Positions 11,702-26,700 of a DNA stretch of 64,000 bases are shown piece by piece. The DNA is from Eopsaltria australis (lineage: Eukaryota > Chordata > Aves > Passeriformes > Petroicidae). The stretch is taken from assembly GCA_034509425.1 (NCBI GenBank), contig JAVTVJ010000040.1:6835001-6899000 (forward strand), read 5' to 3'. Under the pieces are notes generated by a model. It was not told the DNA's origin. It did not search any database and was given only the letters and a program-made list of their open reading frames with translations. Made by a program: the position numbers and the translations under genes. The number at the start of each line of letters is the position of its first letter. Position 1 is the stretch's first letter.

Positions 11702-14700
11702 AAAACATTTAAAACAAAATTTAAAGCACATCTGATTAGAACTTAAGATTATTTTCACTTAATTTCAGATTGATTTCGACTTAAACGTACAGTAAAAGAC
11801 AGACTATAGTTACAAAAAATACCCAAAAAAGTAATGCAGTTCCTAGGTTCATTTACAAATGAAATCTTGAAGAAACTTGTATGCAAGCACAGTGGCAATG
11901 CTTTATTTCACTTGCTTATAAAAAGATCCCTGCAATATTTAACTACTCAGTAATTAATAAGCTCAGCTGTACTACATCACAGGTCATGTAGATTGCAGAG
12001 GTTGCATCAAATTAATACAATCATGCTGGTATGCATTCCAGGTAATTCTGTGTTTTAAATGATGTGTGAATTTATGCTCACCCCATCTTTTGATGCAGAA
12101 ATCTTGAAAGGAGGATGAGAAGATTGGAATACTTTATCACACAAAACAAACTTGGACTCTGACATTTAGAAAAACAATAATAAGAAAGAAAAAGGGAACA
12201 AGAAGGTAAAGAAGGTTTAGATGAAATTCTGTAAAAATAATTTTTAAAAACTGTCTTTAAGAAGGTGAATGGGGGACAATCACTCAGCAATTAAATTGCT
12301 CACAACAGGTATAAAACAAAGAAAAGGAAAATCTGTTTTCCAGAAAGCAAGGCAAATTACAGAAACGACTGCCTCAGTGTATTTTGGTGGCTAGCTGTCC
12401 AAGTGAGTTTCAATAGTCAGTCCTGGCGCATGACTCCTTTGGTACTTCTTGAGCATAGTCATCCCACTTGAACCCTTAGCTAATTTCTGATGTGCCAGAA
12501 GCTCAGACATATACCAAATAAAGAATTATTTTTGTAGTATCCTATTTCTATCACTTTCACAAAGCATCATCTGGTAGACAGTACACATTTGTTCTGACTT
12601 AAAACCATTCTGTAGATCATAAACACAGACACTCACTACTATATGCAGAAGCATCAAGTTGTAAAAATGATTTTGACTAAGCCAGTGAAAAAACGCAAAC
12701 GTAATACAGCTATGCCTGCCATCACATATAGAAATCAGAGTGCCAAATTTACATTAAATGTCACCAGTACCAGGAGAGGTCAGACAGAGATGAGTGCTCT
12801 TGCAGTAAATAAAAATTGTTGTGCCTTCTCTCTTGTCAAACCTGGCTGCCGAGCCCTTATTACACATTACAATTACTTCTGAGATGGAATACAGACTTCA
12901 TGCATTATATTTATTTCACTTCATTTGCATGTTAAATACATAACATTTGCATTTCTACTAAAGCAATGACACAAACTTGTAACTCAAAAGATGTACTTTG
13001 ATTGGAACTTGTAATTATAACACATAGCAGAAGTAAGATAAATTTTCAACGTACACTAGGAATTTTGTACAAGGGGGCTGCTTCACTGAATCATTTCTAA
13101 AAAGCACTGTGGAGGAGTGAAAATGAAGAGAAAATAGATCCACTAGCCAAAGGGAGGCATAAGATAAAAAGAGCTTTTTAAAAGAAGTAGAAAGTATCCC
13201 AAATTTAAGCCTTACTGGAAAAACAATCTCTCAGAAGAGCTCCAACTTTAAATTCTCACCTACCTGACAGGAATTGGACATTTAATCTCGAATAAGTATT
13301 GACATATAAGAAATCAATGTAATTTTGAAATGTAATTACCACACAATTTACATGAAAAAACCTTTCAGTATAGGAAATCTATCACTCAGGTAACATTGTG
13401 TGCAGGAACCTTTAAATATTCTCAATTTGAAAGTACATCTTAAAAATGCATTGTGATATTGCAAAATATTTGCTTTAAAAATATGTTTTACAGTTAGATT
13501 GCATTCCTTCCCTTGAAAGTAGGAGATGAAGAGGAGAGCAGTTTATTCCTTAAAGGTGTTTTTCCACAGTCCTTTGAACAAGAGATTTCTACTAGGGATG
13601 TGGGCTACACAGAAAATACTGCTGTAAGGTACTGAGGTCAGGGAACATCCAAAAGTGGGATCACCCAGCCTGGGGTCCCAGTACTTTTAAACTAAATTTT
13701 AGCAGGACTCCTATCCCATCCATTTGTTTTACAGTCTATACAAAGAAGGTTTGACAGCAGAGTCTCTTAACCTGAAAGTTTTGATAAAAAGTTCTGCAGA
13801 GCCTTGTAAATTTCCTAGAACACTATTATCTTTTGTATTAAATAGAGTCTTGGTATGAGATGTCATCTATCTAAATTGCTCTGTGTCATTTCACTGGTTG
13901 CTGCATTTGCTGCAACAATGTTTAAAACCTTCTGGAGAACGTTGCTTTCCAGAACGAGCTCCCCTCACACTGAATATGTGCTGCTGCAGTTATGTTTCAT
14001 AAAGTGTAAAAGCAGAAGTTCTAACATGACTTACATACCAATAAAAATATTTGTTAGTAACCAAGGATGTGATGCTCCTTAGCAGATGCCTGTTCAGTGC
14101 CTCTCTACAGGCAAAAAGGGCCAGAAAACTTGGCAGTATTTTAACTTGCATGGTTTATGTACTTCAGTAAGAAATTGCAATGCCCATTGCTCCTACAACT
14201 CATTCCATCAAAAATATTTATGTCAGCCATACAAAATTATAACAATATAGCTCTCCTGGAAGAAACCTAAGCCTATGTATCAAGTGTCCCTAGAAAAGTC
14301 ACTGGATAGTCCAAAATGACAAGACAACAGGTCAGAGAATGTACAATGAAAATGGTCTGGATATTTGTGATCTCATAATGAAGACTGAATAAGGAAGAAG
14401 GAAAGGTATGGATTTGGGTTTTGTTGTTTTTTATTTTGTTAGGTTTTCTTTGCAGTACCCAAACTATCACTTTGTTCTGGCAATTCAGATTTGTTTTTAA
14501 ATGCTGTAGTTTGAATTTTACTTTTGTATGTGAAACAACAGAGAGAAAAATGTGCTATTTCTTGGATGACCTATCTGAGAATTTACACCTTGTACTTTCT
14601 AGCCAGGAACTTATAAATATGCAACAGCTATAAACAACCAAATCTTGATGTAGCTAAATAAAATTTTTAAAAGCCAACAGAGACAACTACAAGTAAAATA

Positions 14701-17700
14701 CTTATCCTGACCTTACTCCTTTCACATTTTGACTGAACATGAACTGTATTCTTACTTTTGACACAAACATAGATGCACTGTAGGAAGGATGTCTCCTGCA
14801 TTGTCTGCTGGTATATCAAATTGTTATAAAATATTTATTTATAATTAATTTTTTATTATTTTTAAAACAATTATTGGATACCTCCAAAAAAAAAGACTGA
14901 TTAAAAAAAAATCACTTCTGGGTAACAGGATAACTTTTGATCAGGATATAGGTAGGAAGCAAAGGGATGCTGGGACCTGCATCTCTGTATTCTATATGTC
15001 TAGTGAACACTCTTCCACCACTCTTATGATGAAGGCATGTTTTTTCAATAGGAATAACAGATTAAAATTTCAAGGAAATACAAGAAGACTTAGGCTGATG
15101 AGGAATAGGAAATTTTGGAAATGTTTAAAATATTTTGCTGTGTAGAAAGATTGTTTCCTAGTCTATCCTAACCTAAACAAGCATTAGCTTCCATAATCTC
15201 CTCTCTAGCACCCATTTTACTATGGCAATACGTATGATGTCAAGTGTGGTATAACTAAATGAACCAAAGTCTTCTTCCTCGGGCGAGGAAAAACAAAATC
15301 AACAAATGTTTCCTAATTTAATTATATGATATAAAAATGAACATTTTTTACAACCCACCAATAATTTTACAGATACTAAATGAGTGCCCAGAAAAAAAAA
15401 TGGAGACTGCCCACTAGGCTTTGGAAGGGGAATTACCCATTGAAAGAAGTATGTGAATAAAATTAATAGTAAATATAAGATGCTACAAATCTCAAAGGAG
15501 ATATTGCACTAAATGTGAAGCATTTCTTTTGCATAGGTATGAATATGCTAACCTTGGAATCATTAAATATTAGAAAGATAATACCAGTACTAGAAATATT
15601 GATGAAAGTTTAGTTAACTAGAAGAATGTATTTCATTGCAGCTGAAGAAAACAAGCAGTATTCTGGACTGGGTTTCTCTATTGATTTTCATGCAGCACAC
15701 ATTTCATCCTGTTTTTATCAATCTAATTACCCGGAAATTGCTACCTTCAAAGTTAGGAATAAGCAAATCTAGTCAGAACCAGAGAGGACCTCAAGAAACC
15801 AGTTATTTCATATCTTCTCAAATACTATATATCTATTATCCTTGGTAGGTATGTGGCTAGCCTATTCTAAAAGATTTTCAATAATGGGAACTTAGTCATC
15901 CTTTTTTGATCCTCTTCTCCCCATTGCTGATGATCATTATCAGTAGAATGGTTTAACTAATGCCAGACCTGATTTTCTCCAATTCTGTTCTGTTACTTCC
16001 TGTGCTAGCCACTTTGACATTGAAAACTATTTAATCTTTTTTTTTTTTTAATTATTAAACATCTCATATAATCAAAGATAGGTATTATCTTCCTTCCTTG
16101 CCCTCCCTTTCTTTTTTTTATGGACCTAAACTATGCTAATTCAATTCATATTTCTTCTTCTATCAAGTAATCTGAACATGTGATTATCTTCCTTGACCTT
16201 AATATGTCCACATTTCCATGGAGTAAAAGGTCCATGCCAAGAACACAGAAGCTGAAGAGTGCCCAGTGCCAAGGATGGAAGAGTCTGGGCAATGCAGAGA
16301 GGAAGAGACAAATCCTTCCCTTGCTTTGCAGGTAAGTGGATTAGCAGGCATACACTGCAAGACAGGTTTTGAGTTTTTTCTTGAAGGACAATGTGTTATT
16401 AACACATGTTCAACCTCTGACTCCTTTTATAACTCTTAAACCCTTCTTGCAGAACTGCTGCCTAGTTAGTTGTTTCCAGACTTCTCTGTGCACTTCTGAA
16501 CTAAGTCCTTAGAACTGAATTTAAAAGTCCTCATTTCTTGTTGTTTTGTGTAATTCCTGTATCAAAATACGTTCATCAATACAACTTACCTCACAGTCCA
16601 ACTGCATTCCCTTCTCAACACATACTCAGGCTGCTCAAATATCCAGTGAGCTACAAATCCCATGAATGATGTAATTAAAATTTGGGGATTTTTTCATACA
16701 AAAAAAAAATAAAACCACCAAACCAAACTTAAAACCCAAAATCATCTTCCTAACTTTTCTAGTTCTGTAGTATCTTATAGCTTTTAGATGGCATTCTGTT
16801 TCTTTTACCTGGGGACCTTAAATGTATCCATATCCTACACAATACTACTAAGGAACTTTTGTTCCTTATTTCACCTTAATATCTTCTAAACTTCCTATTT
16901 TCCTATGTTTTCTGAACCAGACTACATTCCTAATCTAACTATGGAAATTATTCCATGGAATAATTTTAATTTTAATTTTCTTTTATATCTCCCATGTATC
17001 TTGCACTTAGAATTTGTATGCAGACACTTAAAATCTGCATCTCTGTCTTCCTCCCTTCTTTAATTCATGCTGTGAAAAGCCCAATCCCTTCAATTTCCAG
17101 GATCTTTGTCAGTATTCTTCACATTGTTCTGTAACATTTTGTTGCTCTTCTGTCAATCTTGGGAGTAGACTTAATATTCTTACTCTTTTTCATGAGATAC
17201 AGTCTAATCTCAGTCTTATTTCATATCATTGCAAGGCTGAGTTATCCAAGTGTTGTGGTGAAACTATCTCTGTGGGGGGCATCCTTCACTACTACAAAAA
17301 TTAATGCAACTTGCACAGATATACCTTTAGTAATACTTTTTACTTTGAAATTTTATTTACCAAGAGAATTCTTCTTTAAAAAAATGTTTATCCAGACCAA
17401 GTTTGACAGAGCAACACAGGAGTTTTCCTCTAAGTGTTAAATTAGAGCCTCCAAATGAAAGGGTTGGATGAAAATCCAGCTGTGCCCCTCAGATCAGCTA
17501 AATGCTTCTGTAGTCATTATACAAGATTGATGAGAACCTCCTTGACAGATCCTCCTTGATTTGGACAACTGAAGTTAACAAGGCTTATACTCAAATTATT
17601 CTCACAGCATTAAATAAATACAAGCTTTTTAATTATGCTGTAATGAACCAGTTGAACATGTTTTGGTTTAATTGTTTTTCTTCGTATTTTACCTTTTTTT

Positions 17701-20700
17701 ACACTCTTTCTCCCATTTCCAACCTGTATATACATTTATTTGTTACTAGTCCTTATGTTTTTATCCCTCTTAGAATTTCCAGAATGGTTCACAATGTTGA
17801 AAACCTTGTAATAATGAATGTACATGGATTGCAGTTATCATCTTAGCTGTACTCTCAGAGTAGAAGTTCCTTTTATTCTCAGGCCAGTAAAGACTTTGTA
17901 GCCAAATTTCTTTATGAAGGAAGAGGCAGGTACTAAAACTGGAACTGCACTGTCTTCCTTTTACTGCTCAGCATTGAAGACCAAGACAGCATTAGGCTGG
18001 GGCACTGTCTGCCTGGTCAACTTTAAAACATACTCCAAGACATATCAAGCATGAAAGTTAGTTATAGAGCCACTAACATTTTCATCATTATGAAAACATA
18101 TTAAGAACCGATTATAATGGATGCCTCTGCCTGAATTAGGGTGCAAATGAGACCACATGCCAAAGTCAATAGTACAGAGAGTACAGTGAGAGAAGCAGTA
18201 GATATTATGCCATGTGGATTTCTGCAGGGTCTCGCTGGTTCTTCTTCACCCTGGCCTTCAGTGGGGTGGGGTCCCAGAGTAGCTCTTCTGGAGGTACCAC
18301 TTCTATACTGCCTAGTCCTGGGTATGCAGAGGGTTTAGGTGCTGTTCCCATAACATGAGATGGCCTGTGCATGAACACCCACTGCCTGTCCCACAGTTTG
18401 CTATGGTGGGAATTTTTGTCTGGATGCGTTACCCAGACCTGCCTCACCAGGCCTAGAATGAGCATCTTCCTGTTACTGTCTGCATTTATCTCAAGTTCTG
18501 TTGTGGTGGCTTATCTTATGGGGACAGTGTTCTGAAACATGCAACTGCATTCTTTTAGTCCTCACAAAACATACATACAATAATATAGTTAGAATTTTTC
18601 TCTTCAGGAAAACTTCCTTTTAATTTGCCATGATTTGAAACTAGTGAATTTTACTATCATCTTCAGTTAAATCAAAGTTGATTATACTTTCAGAACTAGC
18701 TTCAAGGAGTGTGGCTGCATGCCTTTCAAAATCTCACCTGATACGGAGAAATCAGTGAATTGTTTCTATATATTCAAAGAAAATAACAGAGACTGTTCCA
18801 TGGAGTAATTCCATTACATATATCATTCTTTATAAACACACTGAACCATAGTCAGATTAATGTAGCTGTTGTTTGCTATTTTTCATTTTCTCTCCCAGGA
18901 AACAAACAAATATTTTCTTTTCTAATTCTAGTTAAATATATCAGACTGTAAATTTTTGCATCAGAAGCTACCTACTCATCCTGTAAAGCAACCAGTATGA
19001 TGAGTTTGAACAATTAGAAAGGCCTTAGAAAATGCTTGAATTGGAAAACTGTAAAATAATGACCAAATAAAATAAAAGTTTAACCAACACATCTCCTGAG
19101 CATGGAGACTAAAGAGTGTAACAAAAAAAAGAGCTAGGAAATCTAGCTAAAACCTGATATATTAGTGTGGAAGAAAATAAAGTGGTTTCTTTTAAGAACA
19201 AGGTGAGTAAATGTTTGAACAGCATCTCTGGGAGTGGGGTAGATTCTTTATGATACACACTCTCTAAATCAAGTTTGGATGACTTTCTGCAATACAAGCC
19301 TGGGTTCAGTCAGATGCTTTAGGTTTGGTGCAGGAGCTGCTGGAAGTAATTCCCTAGCATGCATTATGCAGCAGGATGAGCTTTAAAATCTACTGAGAAA
19401 ATGTTTGGGCCAACCTAGCAGCTTGCACACACTGATATAACTTTTTAAAAGCCAGTTGAGTTGTATTGATTTACACCAGCTTCTGATCTTGCCCTTGGAA
19501 TATAATTTACTGCTGTCATTATGCAGTAACACCCAGACCCTGCCTGTTTTCCACGCTGTAATAAGAGCAGCTGTCTTTGCGGTTTGGGGCCTGATCCAAT
19601 TACACTCAATGGGAAAACTCCCATTTAGCACAGGCACACAATTAGATGGTTACAAATTGGTCACAAATAAATTCAGACTGGAAATTAAAACTATTCCGTC
19701 TGAGATTGTTCTTTAGTTATCTGGTAAAATGCTGGAGTAGCCTCGCAAACAGATTAACGAGTCAAGGAACGTGTTAAAATTAAGACTGGAAATAGGGAAG
19801 GAACTGTGTAACAGACCGAAAAAAGGGTCTGCATATAACAATATTTCCACTGTACCCTCCTTGCCTGTGGTAATTTGTGGCAAAGAGACAGCACTCAGGT
19901 GGGGCAGAAAGGAGTGGGACTTAGAGGTCTGGGGCATTTGATGAGCCAGTGTCTCTAGAAGAATTTGAAATGAACCTGTAGTTCTCATTTCATAGTACTT
20001 TTTAGGTGTTATTAGTCCTCCTGATGGGTTTTTTAGGCAGCAGAAAATGTGAAGGAAGAGCCTTCAAAGTGTGGAGTATCGATAATTTGTGAGTCTTTAA
20101 AACTTTCCTGAGTTCTGGAAAGTGGCAGTAATCCAAGGCAGACAGCAGGGTGGGCTCCCCCTGTAAAACAATGAGATGAGCTGGGTGTATGCTTTGGGGT
20201 CCTGCTCACTTTCTCAGGGTTAAACCATTTGCCAGATTTTTTGTCAGCAGGAATTGCTTTCCCCAGGTCACTCATAGTTACTGTTCAAGGTATTTTTCTT
20301 TTGCTTTGCAATATCTTCATTTTCTTTAATATACTACCTCACCATTTAGGAATTTGTTGATACATTTGATCTTCTCTCTTGCTCTGGCATATTCTGGTTA
20401 TGGGGTTTTTTTGCATTTTAGTACATTGTAAGTAATTTTTAGGGAACCAGGAAGTGTTCTGTTAAGTGGTGGATTACACCTTCAGCTTTTCTGAGCCACA
20501 TATCTGCTGTAGAGTTTCCTCTTGCTGTGATACAATTGCTGAAATGAAAGAATGAAAGCGAGCCCATTTGGTCTTGTTTTTCTATTTATGTTGTCTACTG
20601 TGGAACACAGAGTATTTTATTTCTGTCTTTTATTCCTGTCCTTTTTATTTTTTCATTCCTGTCTTTAAGAATTCTGGTTTATCTTTGAAAGAGGAAGAAC

Positions 20701-23700
20701 ACAGTCAGATATGGCCTCTGCGAAAGGAGCTCAGACAAATGAGCAGGAGGCATTCTGATCCAAGGTAAGGGCAGGGCTTTTCTTTATTTGACTTGCTTAT
20801 TATTCTACCACCTCAAGTATTACTGTTATTTCTGCCACACAAAACAGAAGCTAAATCACTGTAAGAGCAACATCAGTGCTTGCCCAGAGACAGCTCTTTC
20901 AGTAAAATAAGGTCTGTGATGAAAGTATATAATTAAGGTACCAGAGGTAGGTTTTATCTGACTAAATATAGATATTTAAAATATGATGTTAGTTATATCC
21001 AAAAATATATCCCTAAATATAAATCCGAGCGCTACTGACATGGAAATGCCATGCCACTAAAGAAGGAATCTGGGGTGGTGAACTTAGATATGGACATTGC
21101 CAGTGCAAGCATTAAAAGTTAGATTAGGTACATTTAATCCTAAATTCCACTACCGACTATTTGAGGAGATATCAATATAATACACAATGCTTAATGTTCA
21201 AGTTCCTTGTTTTTCTAGTTTATACAATCTGATGTGGAAAATGAAAAGTAAAGCTGACTTCTAGCCACATAGGAATCTTGCAAGGATGGGAGGATTGCCA
21301 AGGTGCAAATGTGCATTAATCTGAGGCTCTTTACAACATGCTTTGTCTCAAGAAACATGACCTGAAGGATAAAAAAATACACAGAGTACAATTCTTTCCT
21401 TGAAAAAGTCACTCAGCAGAAGCTAGAGCAGTTGAAACTCCCCAAGCTGAAGGTGGATAAATAGTAAAGTGCTTGGAATTTCTCTCTCTGTCCTGTCAGG
21501 CATGCACAACACATGCTAGGAACAACTAAAAGTCTGTGTTCACATAAGACCCGCAGAACTTCAACTACGTATGACTCAAAGTGGTTAAATGGCAAGCAAT
21601 ATAGACTACTTATACTTATCAATAATATAGAAAGATAAGCCACTTGATAAATTTTTCACATTGCTCCCATTTTAATATCCCAGCCTAGAAGTATCGGAAT
21701 AACTATAGATGAGAAGTAACAAAGAATGATTTCTCTCTGTTTCATTTTTTGTGCATGAGAGGAGTTTACAAAAAAATTCATCCTATTTTTACTCATTATG
21801 TATAATTTTACACCTATTTTTCCCATAAAATAATGCACATACATGCACATCTTGATGCAATCGCTTCCATTCCTCAAGCACCTATATTATCAGTGCCACA
21901 ACTGCTACCCTTCAGATAGCTTTCCATTCATTATATAATAGACAAATGTGGCTGATTCCAGTGCAGCTGAATTGTTTCCATGGTTCGATTTCAATGGTAG
22001 GGTTTATTCAGCACGGCATTTAAGCCTGTGTTCAATTTAGAGCAATTGGGTACTCCTAATATATCCTGCAAATTAGGCACCTGTCTACATCAGTGGGAAT
22101 TAATGATACAGCCACGTGTTTTTTTCTGAATCAAAGTTTAAATTTAAGGATACTGGTAAGGATACTAGTAAAAATTCAGTGGTAGCCTCAACAATGGCCA
22201 CTGTATAAAAACTATTGATGCAGCTGGCAGAAGTTCCCAGAGCTTTTAATTTTTTTATGTATTTCCTAATTTTTGTTAATAAACAAACACACAATAAAAA
22301 ATTGTAAAATGACTATGAAAATAATACCGGATAGAAATAAATCTTCCTCTATTTTTACCTGCTAACATTAATTGTGATCTGTTCACAGACATTTCTGGGC
22401 AAATTGAAAACCAGCCTACCTCTTGGTGAAAACACTGACAATTTTCAGAAGCCAAAGGTTAGTTTCTTGCACTGAAACAAAATTAGATGATACTTTAAAA
22501 AATGTAGTTAGCCATGTAGAATTTAAAAGCAAAAATGTCAGAGCACATACTGATTTAGAAATATGCAGTAATCAGTTTTTGAAAAGCCTGGATGGCTTGT
22601 GCATGCTCTTTTAAGAAAGAGTGAATTGTCTATGGGAATCAGAGAGATATTAGGAATAGCCCCATTGAAGTCAAAAGAAAGGTCTGCTCACTATGCACGA
22701 GAATAATGTATTGCAAAGATACACATGATTATCCTCCAGAAGATTTGGCAAACAACAAAATATACACGGCAGTTGTCAGCCAAAGTTCCTGTGGCAGATC
22801 ATCAGAGGAATTTGCACCCCTTGCTTTGAAGCTTGTGCTCGGAAACAGGCACAGCCAAGTTCTGTAGAGCAGGAAAGGACAGGTGTGGTGATGGCTGCCA
22901 CATCTGCTCATTCCATTCCTGCTTTTTTAGGAGAGGAAGGTGTTATAGCTCAGTCAGATCACAAATAGTTCCCAGAGACAATGCTAAATGCTGCATCATC
23001 TCTCAGCCCAGCTGATTGTGCCTGGGTTTGGTGCTGCTTCCCACTTGAGAATCTGCCCTGTGTTTTATGGTCTTGGGCCTGTGCTGGCCGAGATGGAAGT
23101 ATTCATACAGAAACTATGGAAAGAAGATAAAGGTTAAGAGGAAAAGGTTAAGAGAAAAAGGAAACTTTCATGAGACAACAGAAGTGCAAAATGCTTTGGA
23201 ATATGAGACCATTCAGAAGCCTTAGTAAGAAAAAAAACAAACCAAAGAAGCAAAAAACCAACCACTAAAATTTCAGGAGAGAGTTTCTAGGGATGTATGA
23301 AATATTTAATCCCAATGAGCAAAACATAGTCTTAATTATCAAAATATGATTGTTTCTCCTGCCTTTTTCTGGTAGGATCATCCAAAAAGATCAATTAGTT
23401 GGAATGTCATAAAGCATAATGTTTCCTGCTGTATGATCTACGATAAAACCACTTCTCTGATATTGAACCTCATTAATGTTATTTATTATAGTGTTATTTT
23501 GTTTTTATTGTACTTCCAGAAGTTCTAGCTTAAAAAAGAGGCTCTCTCTTCTACAGACAGGTGGCGTGGAACTTCCTGATCCCAGAAGGACTTCCACTTT
23601 AGGAGGGCAGAAGGAGGACAAGAAGAGAAGAACAGAAATTATTTGCTTGAGTTGGCCTGGCAAGGTCTGGAACCCCTGAACTATAGTGACTCCTAGGAAT

Positions 23701-26700
23701 CTCCCTGGGTTCCTGATACAGATTGATGAAACATTCATTATTTAATTTTTAAAAATGAAAATTAATACATTCTTCATAATCCTTGTTGTGTTTCTGGACT
23801 GCCAAAATATTCTGGTCAGAGAAAATAGATCAGAAATAGAGACAATATGTTTTATCTCAACAATTTAAGTATTGACAAAATATCACTCTGGCATGTGTTA
23901 AAAAGAACTATCACTATAAGACTAGCCTGATTCTGTGAAGAAATATAGGATAGAACAATTTTTCTGCTAAGATTAGTTAGTAACTTTGAAATCAGAATTT
24001 CAGTTGCTTGTGCTGGAGCTGTAATTTACTTTTCATAAAACTACATGGGAACTGCTTAAAAAAAATCAAACTTTAAAAAATCCTATTGGTCGTTCTGCAT
24101 CCTGCCTCAGCCACACACAATAGCAAATACTTACAATGAGAATAGCTCCACTGGAGCAATACTAATACATTTGCCACAGCTCCCACTCTGTCATTATGCA
24201 CAGGAGCCTGTGCTTATCCCTTTTTAAATTGGAGACTCTTTTAACCAGGAATCCCCAGGATGAAACCGAACCATTTTCCTCACGGCAAAACAAATCCTTC
24301 TCTGGTGAATTTTGTTATTGTTTATTGTTACAGTGTTTTATCAGCACTAAACTGTATGAAAGCTTCAATTAGTTCTTGATGAATGATCCCATAAAATCAT
24401 GTAGTTTCATTTCCCCTGCCACCAGATATTTCACTGAGTGTTATTAAATGAAATATAATTGGGACAGGATTCAGGAAACTTAGTCTTCCTCTTTTCCTTT
24501 TGGGCTTGAGCATTACGGTGTGCCTCAAACATTTCATTTTTTAAATGTGAGGCTTTTTTGTTTTAAACTTACAAATGCTCTGCAGTTTAAAGCTATTGTT
24601 TAAGGTTTCTGTGCTATTAGCAGTTAATATAATAGTAGGAAAATACAGGTATTACAGCCATATTCTGCACCTTTCTCCTCTGTCAGTGGCTTTGTAAATT
24701 TTGCATTACAAAGTCCAAATAAGACTCACTGGAAAAAAATATTCTTCCCAGCTCCTGTGAATAACTATATTGTATTTGTCTCAGGCGTAATTCTGTTGAA
24801 TGCAACATAATTCCAGCAAGAAAGAATATGGAGTTTTATACTATACATTGAAATGATGGTTTGTTATTACTTGTGTACTGTATTTTGGGATAGTTTGTTT
24901 CAGCAGAATCCAGAGAGAAAATTTTATCAGCAAGTAGTTTAAACTTCCTCTAATTTTGTCCTTTTTCTTAAATTTTATGTCCAAATACAGGATTTACCAA
25001 GCAGAAACATTAGTTACATCAGTGTCTACATTCACATTTCTGACATCTGGATTCCATGAGAGCTTTACAGCAATGGAAAGCTTGCTCTGAACACAGTTCT
25101 CTCTCTTCTATCAAATTCTCCCACTGGGCATAAATGTAAAAAAAAAAAGTTAGTGAAAGATTGTCACATCTAGATGGAGGGACAAAATGTCAGATCTCCT
25201 AATGGAAGGAAACTCCTCCAACTAGTTAAAGACTCCTTGCAGCCTGCCCAGAGCTATTGAAGTATCCTTTGACTTGTCTCTTCACTTCTTTCCCTCCCGT
25301 GTTGCAAGTAGACTTAGCCAATGGTGCTGCTGGATTTACACACTGCTGCAACTATCAGTGCTTTACAGCAAAACACAGTTAGTCTGCTGATGGGATAAAT
25401 GTGTTTATTGGTATCAGACCCAAACATCTAAGTAAATTCCAAACAGAAGATGCTATTTTCAGTAATGGAAAAAAAGTGACAAATATCATACTATTCTATC
25501 ATCAAAGAGGTGTAAAGATATTTATCATATACTGCAAAAGATTTTTTCCCTCCACATAGTGGAAGATGAGGCTACTATCAGGCATCATATTCTTGGCAAA
25601 CATTTTTGGATCAGCTTAGTAGCAGGAAATCAAACCATCAAACATTACTAAACATAAGATACGAGAGGTTCAGATTTTACAGTTACATTAGAAGCCATAA
25701 ATCATACAGCATTGTGAAAGAGAAGAAGCTAATAAATACATGAATGGAGCATGATGTTTTTGCTTCTACAGGTAAAATTCAGGTATTCCTGTCATTTATT
25801 CAACAAGTCAGAAATTTTACTAGTAAATCTCAGCATTTGGGTTATTCATTCACAGACCCTGGGGGTCAGGAAAAATTCTGTTCTACTTGTTTGTATTATT
25901 GACTGATGATGCAGAAACATGTAAAAAAACCCCAACCTATCTTCTGATTTCGGACTCAGGAGAACTGACTTCGGCTGCTGGCTTTGACACAGGCACTTTC
26001 ATCAGACAAGCCATTCTCCTTCTCAGCAAAACAGGGCCCTTCTGCCTCCCAACAGCTCATGATAAATTCCCTGCTGCTTGAAGGACATGCCCACATCCAT
26101 ATCTGGAAAAGTTCCCAAGGGCGCTCATGAGTAGCCCAAGCCACCTCAGCATCTCTCCTGTCTTGGAGGCAGCTGGTCTCATTGCCCAACTCACCTGGCC
26201 ATTCATGGTGTGCCTGGAAGGTGTCAGTCTGGAAATTGATAATGGCTTTAATGCCTACATTAGCAACCCCTACCTAACAAAATTCTTACACAGAGGGGGA
26301 GGGCAGGGACCAGAACCCCAAACCTTTTAATATTTATCTGAAAATGTACCTCTTGAAAGGACATACCCAGCAATGCTAAATCAGTGATAAATGTGCATCT
26401 TGTCAGAGTATTTGGACTCCCAGTTAACCAGCAGGATAAGTAGATAACTGTGCTCAGAGAATATTTCTTCACAACTCTTGAAGAATACTTTTGAGTTATA
26501 GAGATCAAAAGAGCTACACAAGCCAAGTGTTATTGGTGTATTATATTGAGATCAGGTATAAATAAAAGAAGAAAAAGGAAAATAGCAAAGTCAAATTGTT
26601 TTCCTCTGTCATTCTTTTCCTTTAATCAATATTTGTTTTTAAAAGTAAGAGAGTTCTACAGGGCTCTGGTTAAATAAGACCCTTTCTGTAATTATAAATG

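Larger units (their letters stand above)
5219..14038 (-). other. Intron of the minus-strand gene (8.8 kb)
   Basis: Contains the (CATATA)n repeat, the L2 relic and the 73-base A tract. Otherwise AT-rich with no supported gene. Exon-like microsegments at 12078-12098 and 13264-13286 would create a TGA after the 14.1-kb exon and were excluded. Confidence 0.6.

Noticed and set aside
12078..12098. 21-bp exon-like segment (ctcctttcaag acceptor, GGG/GTGAGC donor) on the minus strand
   Set aside because: If placed between the 14.1- and 5.2-kb exons it turns the split TG codon into TGA. The 14.1-to-5.2-kb join is open without it.
13264..13286. 23-bp exon-like segment with donor CAG/GTAGGT on the minus strand
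   Set aside because: Same phase conflict: it begins with A after a split TG, creating a stop.
20342..20400. Exon-like segment on the minus strand with donor AATG/GTGAGG
   Set aside because: Poor polypyrimidine tract, and no phase fits the neighbouring confident exons.
22349..22384. 36-bp exon-like segment on the minus strand with donor CAG/GTAAAA
   Set aside because: Fits some phases on its own, but the chain 29.1-18.7-17.4-16.6 kb is complete and consistent without it, and its donor is weak.
24584..24624. 41-bp exon-like segment on the minus strand ending GCATTT/GTAAGT
   Set aside because: Its trailing T would form TAG or TAA with the following candidate exons.
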